Positions 26,996 to 34,695 of a DNA stretch of 64,000 bases are shown here, in pieces. The translations under genes were made by a program, and so were the position numbers. The notes under the pieces were generated by a model, which saw only the letters and a list, made by a program, of their open reading frames with translations, was not told where the DNA came from and did no database searches. The stretch lies in the NCBI RefSeq assembly GCF_000193205.1, contig NC_015278.1:434001-498000 (forward strand), given 5' to 3'. How positions within the stretch are numbered: the first letter of the stretch is position 1; each line of letters opens with the position of its first letter. Source of the stretch: Aerococcus sp. Group 1. Lineage in GTDB: Bacteria > Bacillota > Bacilli > Lactobacillales > Aerococcaceae.

Positions 26996-27679
26996 ATGAA
27001 TATTTTTATTTTACTCTTTATCTTTGGCATTAATTTAATTTATATTATGCTTAACACCATCCGCACCTTACTGGCTATGCGGGGCTACCGGTCCATTGCG
27101 CCTTTTATCGCCATGATTGAGGTGACTATCTATACCATCGGGCTTTCTGTGGTGATGAAATACCTGGATAGCCCGATCTACCTGGTGGTTTATGCCCTAG
27201 GTTACGGGATTGGGATCTACCTGGGCATCCTCTTAGAAGATAAGATTGCCCTGGGACATGCAGTGATTCAGATTTTTACCCAGTCGACCGATAATCATTT
27301 GGCCCAAAGCTTGCGCCAACAAGGTTATGGGGTGACGGTGCAGACTGGGTACGGCCGGGATGGCGACCGCTTAATCATGACGGTCTTAACTCCGTGGTCC
27401 AGAGAACAGCAAGTCTGCCGGACCATTGAAACCATTGATCCCAAGGTCTTCTATATCTCTTATGATGCCAAATATATCCACGGTGGTTTTTGGACCAAGC
27501 GTTTGCGGCCCAGTCTTCCCCATCCTAGAAAACCCATGAGGAAAAAAGTAAAAGGCAGGGGGAGGATGAAAGCAAGGACAAGGAAGACTAAGCAATCAAA
27601 ACCACTTGCTAAGAATTTTCCTCGGACGAGGCCCGTGCTTGTGTGGGATTGGAAGAATAAAATAGTGAGCCTGGGATAA
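26996..27679 (+). CDS. UPF0316 (DUF2179/DUF5698) membrane protein with element-derived end
   Basis: 227 residues. N-terminal membrane helices (about 2-24, 35-60, 63-85), then the cytoplasmic DUF2179 domain ending in IDPKVFYISYDAKYIHGGFWTKR, the usual end of the family (YebE-like). About 37 extra basic residues follow, and the stop codon lies inside repeat copy B (GGGATAACAG). The ATG at 26996 follows GGAGGAGGAAGG. Function unknown. Confidence 0.85.
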   Translation: MNIFILLFIFGINLIYIMLNTIRTLLAMRGYRSIAPFIAMIEVTIYTIGLSVVMKYLDSPIYLVVYALGYGIGIYLGILLEDKIALGHAVIQIFTQSTDNHLAQSLRQQGYGVTVQTGYGRDGDRLIMTVLTPWSREQQVCRTIETIDPKVFYISYDAKYIHGGFWTKRLRPSLPHPRKPMRKKVKGRGRMKARTRKTKQSKPLAKNFPRTRPVLVWDWKNKIVSLG

Positions 27680-27697
27680 CAGTCCCAGGTTCTTTTT
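27667..27697 (+). terminator. Terminator of the UPF0316 gene, from repeat copy B
   Basis: GAGCCTGGGA...TCCCAGGTTC hairpin with T5; the UPF0316 stop codon is in the loop region. Confidence 0.75.
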
Positions 27698-27900
27698 AAA
27701 ACACGAACCATTCGCTTGTTTCTGACTTGTGAAATCACTCCAAGTCTGCCAAATTGAACCCAACTACGAACGATGTGCGATAGTTTTGCAACTATCTACC
27801 ATAGGTCGCTCCACTTGCTATAGCTGTTCGAAGCGAAGAGCGAGTTACAGATATAGTATGCGAAGCGGTTCAGGCCTCTTTTGACTTTTGTCACACTCTC
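27667..27900 (+). repeat. Dispersed intergenic element, copy B
   Basis: 234 bases. It starts GAGCCTGGGATAACAGTC and ends GACTTTTGTCACACTCTC, the imperfect inverted repeat of the start (GAGAGTGTGACAAAAGTC read inward). It aligns to the reverse complement of copy C throughout except that about 109 bases after AAAACACGAAC are missing. Its first segment makes the terminator of the UPF0316 gene. Confidence 0.9.
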
Positions 27901-27914
27901 CTTATATCTTAGTG

Positions 27915-27962
27915 ACCCCTAGAGTCAAACTTGAAAAAAGTTAAACGACTCTAGGGGTTTTC
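27915..27962 (+). terminator. Intrinsic terminator-like hairpin after copy B
   Basis: ACCCCTAGAGTC / GACTCTAGGGGT with a 20-base loop and TTTT. It isolates the MFS gene from upstream transcription. Confidence 0.7.
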
Positions 27963-27979
27963 CTGTTTTCTTATCGCAA

Positions 27980-28008
27980 TTGACAAGAAGGAAGACTCTG
28001 TATATAAT
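27980..28008 (+). promoter_or_regulatory. Consensus sigma-A promoter for the MFS gene
   Basis: TTGACA, a 17-base spacer and TATAAT: perfect consensus hexamers at ideal spacing. The 5' leader is about 115 bases and holds a direct repeat, GATGATTAG (twice), and a hairpin-prone GTGGTCC...GGTCAC. Confidence 0.85.
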
Positions 28009-28132
28009 CATTAAATTAATTTAAAAGTAATCAAAAATTCAGGCTCAGTGATGATTAGAAATCGATGATTAGTGGTCCAGGAAAGTGGTCTCTGGTCACT
28101 TTATTGAAACAAGCGAAAAGAGGGAATTGCTT

Positions 28133-29332
28133 ATGGGAGGGAATAAAAAGTTACCTTTAAGACAGGGTCTGCCTTTACTGGCAAATTACGGGGTCTCCTT
28201 AATTGGTGATACCCTTTACTTATTTGCTATCAATTGGTTCCTCGTTTCTCAAACTCAAAATACGGCATTATTAGGAAAAATAAATAGTATCAGCACTTCA
28301 ATTTTATTGTTTTCCAATCTTCTAGTCGGCCCGCTTGTTGATCAACTGAATCGAAAAAAATTATTAATCTTTTCAGACTTAATGAGCTTTATAGCTTGCT
28401 TAGTCTGCTCTGTATTATATAAAGATTATCTTGCTGATCAATTGATATTAATTCTTACCAGTGTGATCTTGAGCCTTGCTTTGGCCATCAATTCCCCAGC
28501 CGCCAAGGCGATTGTCCCTCATGTGGTCTTAGGGGAGGATATTGAACGTTTTAATTCTATCCAAAATACCCTATCAAGTATTATTAAGATAGGAGCTCCG
28601 ATTATCGGTTCGCTAATTCTCTCTATTAATAACAATTTTAATTTCTTCATCCTGATAAACTCCTTATCCTTTTTATTATCAGTACTAATCATTGCTTCTG
28701 TGCCTTACCATGAAAACAATCACTTACCTGCTAGTCAGTCCTTTCAATTTCATGCGCATTTTGTCTCTGGTTTGAAGTATGTATGCAGGATGAGAGCGAT
28801 TTTAGGAGTCATGGTCTTCATTTCCTTATTAAATTTTATAATGACTTCTTATGACTTAGTTATTCCCTATGCCATCAATGTCTTATTAAAGGGGTCTGAC
28901 AAGATATATAGCCTAGTCCTTAGTACAGAAGCTCTGGGCGGTATTCTTGGAGGGGTGATATTAACCTGTTATGGGAGTGGTCAATCGGAAGAAAGTTTTA
29001 TCCAAGATCTTAAGTATCTAGCAGTCGTCTTGTTAATGGCGGGATTTTTTCATCATATTTTCTTTATTTCCCTATGTGCCTTTGTTAATGGCTTTTACCT
29101 GGTTCAAATTAACGCCAAGGTGTTCACGATTATACAAAAGCATAGCGACCAGGATTTTTTAGGTCGGGTATTTTCATTGCTCTTTGTTTTCAGCTCCTTG
29201 TTTTCACCTTTAGCTAATGTTGTATTTGGCAAGATCATTCCCCTAATCCAATGGCAGAGCTTTACTTTAGCTGGGCTAGGGGTAGTTGCTGTTTCCTATA
29301 GCATCAAGAAGTTCTTTTTTGAGGGAGAGTAA
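28133..29332 (+). CDS. Major facilitator superfamily exporter
   Basis: 399 residues, about twelve hydrophobic segments. It begins LPLRQGLPLLANYGVSLIGDTLYLFAINWFLV, a pattern of the MFS_3 / macrolide- or siderophore-efflux group, with the first cytoplasmic loop LVDQLNRKKLLIF. Substrate unknown. The ATG at 28133 follows AGAGGGA; the earlier in-frame GTG or ATG starts have no such site. Codon usage is visibly richer in A/T than in neighbours, which hints at transfer. It has its own perfect promoter. Confidence 0.85.
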   Translation: MGGNKKLPLRQGLPLLANYGVSLIGDTLYLFAINWFLVSQTQNTALLGKINSISTSILLFSNLLVGPLVDQLNRKKLLIFSDLMSFIACLVCSVLYKDYLADQLILILTSVILSLALAINSPAAKAIVPHVVLGEDIERFNSIQNTLSSIIKIGAPIIGSLILSINNNFNFFILINSLSFLLSVLIIASVPYHENNHLPASQSFQFHAHFVSGLKYVCRMRAILGVMVFISLLNFIMTSYDLVIPYAINVLLKGSDKIYSLVLSTEALGGILGGVILTCYGSGQSEESFIQDLKYLAVVLLMAGFFHHIFFISLCAFVNGFYLVQINAKVFTIIQKHSDQDFLGRVFSLLFVFSSLFSPLANVVFGKIIPLIQWQSFTLAGLGVVAVSYSIKKFFFEGE

Positions 29333-29357
29333 AGCCTTCTTTAAGGGAAAATAATTG

Positions 29358-29366
29358 TGGTACAAT
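29358..29366 (+). promoter_or_regulatory. Extended -10 promoter of queT
   Basis: TGGTACAAT, an extended -10 with near-consensus hexamer. Its start point would fall at about 29372, directly at the 5' edge of the riboswitch candidate. Confidence 0.6.
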
Positions 29367-29372
29367 GGGGTG

Positions 29373-29412
29373 TGCGTTGTTCGAAACCATCCAACGTAAA
29401 AAAACTAGGAGG
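29373..29412 (+). promoter_or_regulatory. Candidate preQ1-I riboswitch in the queT leader
   Basis: A short stem CGTTG / CAACG (29375-29379 with 29392-29396) closes a 12-base loop starting TTCGAAACC; an A-rich tail, TAAAAAAACTAGG, follows and runs into AGGAGG, the queT ribosome binding site. Size, the A-rich tail and the location directly before a queuosine-precursor transporter fit preQ1 class I, which hides the ribosome binding site when ligand is bound. The loop does not match the consensus UUCnAGCnACA well, and I could not confirm the pseudoknot pairs. Confidence 0.45.
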
Positions 29413-29421
29413 AAAAATACT

Positions 29422-29925
29422 ATGCAAGAGAACAAAACCCGGCCCTTAGTGATTAATGCCCTAGTGGCGGCGATTTATGTGGTGATCTATTTTATCGCCC
29501 CTCAAATCGCCTATGGACCGATTCAATTTCGCCTATCTGAAGGGCTGAACCATTTGAACGCCTTTGACCGCCGCTATAAATGGGGTGTGGTGGCAGGGGT
29601 CTTCATTGCCAATTTCTATGGTTTTGCCAATGGTTTAGGTTGGTATGACCTGGTCTTTGGGACCTTCCATACGGTGATTAGTTTCTTGATCTGTGATTGG
29701 ATCTACCCTAAGCTTCCTTCCATCAAGGCCCGCTTAGGTGCAACGACAGTGATTTTCTCATTGATGATTTTCATTGTGGCTTTTGAACTGAATCTAGCCT
29801 TCCAATTACCTTTCTGGTACACCTACTTCACCTTAGTGGTTAGTGAGCTGATTGTCTTAGCTCTCACGGCACCACTTATGTACTGGATCGACCGTCAAGT
29901 GCATTTTAAGGAAAAAATGGCTTAA
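29422..29925 (+). CDS. queT: Queuosine precursor transporter, QueT family
   Basis: 167 residues with about five or six membrane helices. It matches the COG4708/QueT family: N-terminal NALVAAIYVVIYF, then the conserved QFRLSEGLNHLNAFDRRYKWG and IANFYGFANGLGWYDLVFGT. QueT is the substrate-binding S component of an ECF importer for preQ1 or related bases. AGGAGG precedes the ATG at 29422; a longer frame from 29365 runs through the leader and is rejected. Confidence 0.9.
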   Translation: MQENKTRPLVINALVAAIYVVIYFIAPQIAYGPIQFRLSEGLNHLNAFDRRYKWGVVAGVFIANFYGFANGLGWYDLVFGTFHTVISFLICDWIYPKLPSIKARLGATTVIFSLMIFIVAFELNLAFQLPFWYTYFTLVVSELIVLALTAPLMYWIDRQVHFKEKMA

Positions 29926-29952
29926 TAAGATTTCATATAGAATTTGTATTCG

Positions 29953-29978
29953 AAGCTAGGCTTTGTCCTAGCTTTTTT
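29953..29978 (+). terminator. Intrinsic terminator after queT
   Basis: AAGCTAGG / CCTAGCTT stem, six-base loop, T7. Confidence 0.85.
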
Positions 29979-30155
29979 TAATCCAAGGCTTTAAATAGTA
30001 TGTATTCGTAAAATAGATAAAAGCAGAATAGAGAGAAAAAGACTGCCTGTCGAAGTCTTTGCCTAAAAAAGGAAATATTTAAAAAAATATTGGGAAAAGA
30101 CTTGCTCATTACCCAGCGTCATAAGCTAATCTACAGGCAGAAAGGAGGAAAAGCA

Positions 30156-30926
30156 ATGCTTAATGATGAGAAGAAAGGAAGTGAACCTGTGGCAACTTAT
30201 ACAAGTGGTGAATTGGCTAAATTAGCGGGGGTGACTGTGAGAACGGTTCAGTACTACCACAAACGCGGTCTGGTTTTTCCAACCAGTATTTCTGAAGGGG
30301 GTCGGCGTTTATATTCCGAAGGCGACCTCAATCAAATGAAGACGATCTGTTTTTTGAAGGACCTGGGCTTCTCCCTAGACGATATCAAACAGGTCTTAGA
30401 TGAGGACAATGCCCGGGACTTGATTGATTTATTAATCGACCAACAGATCCAAGCCTTGGAGCTTAAGCGCCAGCAAGAAGAAGTTCAGCTCGACCGACTT
30501 AGAGCCCTGCAAAAAAGCCTCAATTCATTTACTGACCTTTCCGCCACCGGTTTATCGAGCATTGCCAAAATGATGAATAAACGCAAACATGTTCAACAAT
30601 TACATCTCTTTATCCTTTTAACGGCTCTGCCGATTAGTCTCTTAGCAGGTTTGGCGATTGTCTTACTCCTGACCCAGGGGAACTTTGTCTGGTTGGCCCT
30701 CTATATCATCCTGGCTATCCCTTATGGGCTTGGCATTAGTCGTTATTATTTCAAACAAGTGGCCTATATTTGTCCGGAATGCCATGATGACTTTCAACCG
30801 GACTTGAAGGCAGCCATCTTTGCTAAACATACCCCCTATACTCGGAAACTAACCTGTCCGCATTGCCACTACCATGGCTACTGCGTGGAAACTCTCGCTC
30901 AGAAAGAAGGAGACCATCATGAATAA
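30156..30926 (+). CDS. Membrane-anchored MerR family regulator with zinc-ribbon-like tail
   Basis: 256 residues in four parts: MerR winged helix (about 14-82, with TSGELAKLAGVTVRTVQYYH and GGRRLYSEGDL), a coiled-coil dimer helix (95-122), two membrane helices (about 149-173 and 177-198), and a C-terminal cytoplasmic module with Cys206-X2-Cys209 and Cys234-X2-Cys237 plus Cys243, which looks like a zinc ribbon. The ATG at 30156 follows AAGGAGG. It heads an operon with a PLDc_N protein and an ABC exporter and presumably controls it. Confidence 0.88.
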   Translation: MLNDEKKGSEPVATYTSGELAKLAGVTVRTVQYYHKRGLVFPTSISEGGRRLYSEGDLNQMKTICFLKDLGFSLDDIKQVLDEDNARDLIDLLIDQQIQALELKRQQEEVQLDRLRALQKSLNSFTDLSATGLSSIAKMMNKRKHVQQLHLFILLTALPISLLAGLAIVLLLTQGNFVWLALYIILAIPYGLGISRYYFKQVAYICPECHDDFQPDLKAAIFAKHTPYTRKLTCPHCHYHGYCVETLAQKEGDHHE

Positions 30927-31122
30927 TGTGAGTGAATATTTACCCTTTTTAATTCCCGTTATCATCTTACAAGTTGCTTTGTTAGTTTACACCCTCCACC
31001 ATATCCTCACCCATAAGACCTATAAAAGAGGGGGGCGGACTTTCTGGTTGGTCGTGGTAGTCGTCTTTATGCAATTTGTTGGTCCGATCCTCTATCTACT
31101 CTTTGGTAAGGAGGAGGACTGA
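30919..31122 (+). CDS. Small PLDc_N-type membrane protein
   Basis: 67 residues with two membrane helices (about 8-27 and 40-61). The second helix begins after RTFWLVVVVV and ends FVGPILYLLFGKEED, the signature of the PLDc_N (phospholipase D nuclease N-terminal) membrane hairpin. It overlaps the MerR stop by eight bases and ends one base into the ABC ATPase start. In Bacillus the sigY operon has the same PLDc_N - ATPase - permease order (yxlE-F-G). Confidence 0.85.
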   Translation: MNNVSEYLPFLIPVIILQVALLVYTLHHILTHKTYKRGGRTFWLVVVVVFMQFVGPILYLLFGKEED

Positions 31123-32018
31123 TGGCAATTTTGACCTTGGATCATGTCTCGAAAAAATTCGGTAGTCATACAATTCTCAATGATTTAAGCTTGTCGATAC
31201 CCCAAGGCAGTGTCTTTGGCTTCATTGGAAGAAACGGGGCGGGTAAGACCACCACTATGAAACTTATCCTGGGGCTTATCTCTGCCGACCAGGGGCAAAT
31301 TTTTGTTAAAGGCGAGCGGGTCAGCTATGGCCAGACCCAAACCAACCGCTATATTGGCTACCTGCCTGATGTGCCGGCCTTCTATCCTTTTATGACCGGA
31401 GAAGAATACCTGCGCTTTTTAGGGCAAATTGCTGGTATGTCGGTGAGGGATGCCAAGAAACGAAGCCAAGAACTCCTAGACCTGGTGGGTTTAAGTCAGG
31501 ACAAGCAACGGATCAAAGGCTATTCGCGGGGAATGAAGCAGCGCTTAGGGATCGCCCAAGCCCTCATGGGACGGCCACAATTGTTAATTTGTGACGAACC
31601 TACTTCGGCCTTAGATCCCTTGGGACGGCGGGATATTCTAGCGATTTTGTCTAATATTCGCCAGGAAACCACGGTGCTTTTTTCCACCCATATCTTGTCA
31701 GACGTTGAAAAGGTCTGTAGCCATGTGGCCCTCTTAAACCAAGGGCAGATTGCCCTAGCCGGCCCCTTGGAAACCTTGACCCATCAGGTGGGTGGACCCA
31801 GCTACCAAGTCGAGCTGGAGCAGGTAGAAGACCGATTAAGCTTTCAGGCAGCCTTTCCCAAGAGCCAACTCGACCAGGCAGGTAAGTTACGCTTTTCTAG
31901 CCAAGATTATCCTTTGAAAGTAGTCTTAGCCTGGTTGGCTGACCAAGACTTAGCCCTCCGGCAAGTTGAGCGGGTAGAGACGTCTTTAGATGATTTATTT
32001 CAAGAGGTGGTTCGATGA
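31122..32018 (+). CDS. ABC transporter ATP-binding protein
   Basis: 298 residues. Walker A GRNGAGKTT (36-44), the signature YSRGMKQRLG and Walker B LLICDEPTSALDP, then the H-loop STHILSD. The C-terminal 80 residues are the extra domain seen in multidrug/bacteriocin-exporter ATPases such as YxlF. It overlaps both neighbours (one base with PLDc_N, four with the permease). Substrate unknown. Confidence 0.95.
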   Translation: MAILTLDHVSKKFGSHTILNDLSLSIPQGSVFGFIGRNGAGKTTTMKLILGLISADQGQIFVKGERVSYGQTQTNRYIGYLPDVPAFYPFMTGEEYLRFLGQIAGMSVRDAKKRSQELLDLVGLSQDKQRIKGYSRGMKQRLGIAQALMGRPQLLICDEPTSALDPLGRRDILAILSNIRQETTVLFSTHILSDVEKVCSHVALLNQGQIALAGPLETLTHQVGGPSYQVELEQVEDRLSFQAAFPKSQLDQAGKLRFSSQDYPLKVVLAWLADQDLALRQVERVETSLDDLFQEVVR

Positions 32019-32785
32019 AGACATTAATGACTTTACTGAAGAAGGAGTTTTTAGCCCAGTGGCGGGGTGGGCAGCTCTTTATTTTAGTCCTGGTATTCTT
32101 TGTGATTGGCTTAATGAATACCGCCTTGGCCTTGGCCACCCCTTGGATGCTTGAGCAAATTGCTAGCCAAGATAACGGCCTAGCCATCCAGGTTCAAGTG
32201 GTGGAAGTGACGGCGACCATGGCTTGGGAGCAGTTCTTTAAAAACCTCCCCCTATCCATGCTCTGCTTTGTCTTTTTGGAGAGTCAACTCTTAACTAAGG
32301 AATACCAGACCGGGACCTTGATTCTGGTCTTGACCAAGGGTTTGAAACGGAGCCAATTCCTTCTCGCCAAATTTATTTTCCTGGTCACGCTTTGGACCGG
32401 GGCCTACAGTGTTTGCTGGCTAACCACCTTAACTTATACCCAGTATTATTTGGGCAGTGTTAACCAGGACGATTTAACCCTTGCCCTCTTAGCCTGGTAT
32501 GGTTTTGGACTCTTAGTTGTCAGTCTCCTCCTCGTATCTTCCACCCTGGCGACTTCCTCTAGTGGGGTCCTAGTAACCTTGTTTGCCAGTCTCTTAGTCT
32601 TCTATGTGCTGAGTGTCTTCCCACAAAGTAAGGATTATTCTCCGATCCTCTTAACGGAAGGGAAGGCCTTATTGGGAGTAGGTTTGGATTTTGAAGACTG
32701 CCGTCAAGCGATCTATATTACGGGAGGGCTGATCCTGGGCAGTCTCTGTCTCAGTTTCCCCCTCTTTAATCGCCGGCAATTGTAG
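32015..32785 (+). CDS. ABC transporter permease
   Basis: 256 residues with six hydrophobic segments. The N-terminus MTLLKKEFLAQWRGGQLFILVLVFFVIG and the internal TKEYQTGTLILVLTKGLKRSQFLLAKF are typical of ABC-2 type permeases. It is the partner of the preceding ATPase (ATGA overlap) and ends the MerR-led operon. Confidence 0.9.
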   Translation: MKTLMTLLKKEFLAQWRGGQLFILVLVFFVIGLMNTALALATPWMLEQIASQDNGLAIQVQVVEVTATMAWEQFFKNLPLSMLCFVFLESQLLTKEYQTGTLILVLTKGLKRSQFLLAKFIFLVTLWTGAYSVCWLTTLTYTQYYLGSVNQDDLTLALLAWYGFGLLVVSLLLVSSTLATSSSGVLVTLFASLLVFYVLSVFPQSKDYSPILLTEGKALLGVGLDFEDCRQAIYITGGLILGSLCLSFPLFNRRQL

Positions 32786-32825
32786 CCAATCCTGTCTAGT
32801 GGTCCATTTAATTAGAAAGTGCTTT

Positions 32826-33168
32826 GAGAGTGTGACAAAAGTCAAAAGAGCCCTGAACCGCTTCGCATACTATATCTGTAACTCGCTTGCGCTTCGAACA
32901 GCTATAGCAACTGGAACAAACTATGGTAGATAGTTGCAGAACTATCGCACATAGTTCGTAGTTGGGTTCGACTTGGCAGACTTGGACTGATTTCACAAGT
33001 CAGAAACAAGCGAATGCTTCGCTTTTATTCTGACTTGCTCCAATCATCCAAGTCTAGTTGCCAAGTCTCACACCCTGTGTGAAGTGGACGTCAGGGCTGA
33101 CTTTTGGAGCACGTTTTGAATAGATAGTTCGTGTTTTAAAAAGAGCCTGGGAATTTTGTCCCAGGCTC
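32826..33168 (-). repeat. Dispersed intergenic element, copy C (full length)
   Basis: 343 bases, the longest copy, lying in reverse relative to A and B. The low end is GAGAGTGTGACAAAAGTC and the high end, read inward on the reverse strand, is GAGCCTGGGACAAAATTC, imperfect inverted repeats. Inside is a long hairpin at 32996-33037 (CAAGTCAGAA...AAGCGAA...TTCGCTT...TTCTGACTTG type) and a smaller one, GATAGTTGCAGAACTATC (32928-32945 region). Confidence 0.9.
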
Positions 33169-33176
33169 TTTTTTAT
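33139..33176. terminator. Bidirectional terminator hairpin at the end of copy C
   Basis: AAAAAGAGCCTGGGA / TCCCAGGCTCTTTTTT. On the forward strand it closes the MerR-ABC operon. Confidence 0.8.
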
Positions 33177-33313
33177 AGAAAGGTAAAATGAATCAAGGAA
33201 GGCTAGGTTTTCCCTTAAAGAATGCTTGGAGCAAAGTATAGACGGGCGAAAAAAATTATAATATACTAGACTAATATAAAGACATTTTTGAAGCAATGAA
33301 GGAGAAATGATAT

Positions 33314-34639
33314 ATGGAAGATCCGGGGGCCTCTTCGATCCTAGGACAAATAATTTTAATACTGGTATTAACCTTAATTAATGCTTTCTTAGCTGGGGCA
33401 GAAATGGCCTTTGTTTCTGTTAACCAAGGGAAGATCAACCAATTGGCTGAGGAAGGTGACCGCCGCGCTGTAAAAGTGGTCCAATTACTGGATAAGTCGG
33501 ATGACTTTCTGTCTACCATTCAGGTAGGAATCACCTTTGCTGGATTCTTATCCTCGGCATCGGCTGCCAATACCTTTGTAGGCTACATCTTGCCTTATTT
33601 GGCTAATATACCCGCTGCCGAAATTCTAGCTACAGCGATTGTTACGGTGATTTTGTCTTATATCTCCCTTGTCTTTGGGGAGCTCTTTCCTAAGCAAGTC
33701 GCCATCCAAATACCAGAGAAGTACTGCCTATTTTCGGCAGGAACGATATCATTCTTAAATAAAGTGTTTACACCTTTCGTCTGGTTATTAACCGCCTCGA
33801 CTGACGTCTTAAAGGCTATCGCACCGATCGACTTTACCCAAAGAGAAGAACGCTTGACTCGTTCTGAAATGCGTAAGTTAATTGAGAGTGGCCGCAATGA
33901 CGGGATTATTGATATGGATGAATTTCGGATGATGCAAGGGGTGCTCTCCTTGGATTCCAAGCTAGCTAAGGGCGTTATGGTGCCACGGACAGATACCTTT
34001 ATGCTGGATATTGAAGATGACCGCGAGGAGAACTTGCAGCTCATTCTTCAGTCCCAATATTCCAGGATTCCGGTTTACCGGGATGACAAGGACGATATTC
34101 TCGGTATTGTCCATGCCAAGGACGTTTTACGGGAAGCTAACCGGGTAGGCTTTGAAAATATTCAAATGGAAAACATCATGCGCGAGCCTTACTTTGCACC
34201 GGAAACGGTCTTTATCGATGATTTGCTTTTAGAGTTTAAGCGTAACCACCTCCACATGGCCATCTTAAAAGATGAATACGGGGGAGTGGTCGGTTTAGTG
34301 ACCTTGGAAGACTTGATTGAAGTGATTGTCGGGGACATAGAAGATGAGTACGATGAAATGTCCTTTAAATATAAGAAGGTTAGTGATGATACCTATATCA
34401 TTGACGGAAGTATGCCGATTGATAAGTTTAATCAGCTGTTCAATGCCCATATCTATTCGGGCGACTCCGATACCATGGCCGGTATTATTATTGAACACTT
34501 GGGCCGCTTTCCCCAAGATACCATTAATGAAAGCATCCAAGTCGATGATTATCTCTTCACCACGACTGATGTAGATGATGGACGGATTCGTAAAATCAGA
34601 GTCCACTACCAACCTCGTGAAGATGACGACAACGAATAA
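33314..34639 (+). CDS. CNNM/CorC-HlyC family membrane protein
   Basis: 441 residues. N-terminal CNNM domain with four membrane helices (about 9-30, 60-85, 92-120, 130-150), a CBS pair (MVPRTDTFMLD... and IMREPYFAPETVF...) and a C-terminal CorC_HlyC domain. Often called 'hemolysin', but homologues are Mg2+ or Na+/Mg2+ transport proteins (as in MpfA). The ATG at 33314 follows AAGGAG. It is monocistronic with its own terminator. Confidence 0.93.
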   Translation: MEDPGASSILGQIILILVLTLINAFLAGAEMAFVSVNQGKINQLAEEGDRRAVKVVQLLDKSDDFLSTIQVGITFAGFLSSASAANTFVGYILPYLANIPAAEILATAIVTVILSYISLVFGELFPKQVAIQIPEKYCLFSAGTISFLNKVFTPFVWLLTASTDVLKAIAPIDFTQREERLTRSEMRKLIESGRNDGIIDMDEFRMMQGVLSLDSKLAKGVMVPRTDTFMLDIEDDREENLQLILQSQYSRIPVYRDDKDDILGIVHAKDVLREANRVGFENIQMENIMREPYFAPETVFIDDLLLEFKRNHLHMAILKDEYGGVVGLVTLEDLIEVIVGDIEDEYDEMSFKYKKVSDDTYIIDGSMPIDKFNQLFNAHIYSGDSDTMAGIIIEHLGRFPQDTINESIQVDDYLFTTTDVDDGRIRKIRVHYQPREDDDNE

Positions 34640-34640
34640 G

Positions 34641-34695
34641 AAAAAGCCTAAGTTGACCTTGAGCGCTTAAATACGCAGGCCACTTAGGCTTTTTT
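34641..34695. terminator. Bidirectional terminator between the CNNM gene and the thioesterase
   Basis: AAAAAGCCTAAGTTG...CCACTTAGGCTTTTTT stem. Its right part abuts the thioesterase stop. Confidence 0.8.

Noticed and set aside
27667..27962. T-box or other riboswitch before the MFS gene
   Set aside because: The first part is the dispersed element and the second a plain terminator; the promoter lies after both, and the T-box bulge sequence is absent.
32826..33168. CRISPR or tandem repeat array
   Set aside because: The repeated parts are inverted terminal ends and hairpins of one element, not regularly spaced direct repeats. No cas genes are in the window.
33314..34639. Hemolysin toxin gene
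   Set aside because: The 'hemolysin' name is historical; the domains (CNNM, CBS, CorC_HlyC) are those of ion-transport proteins.
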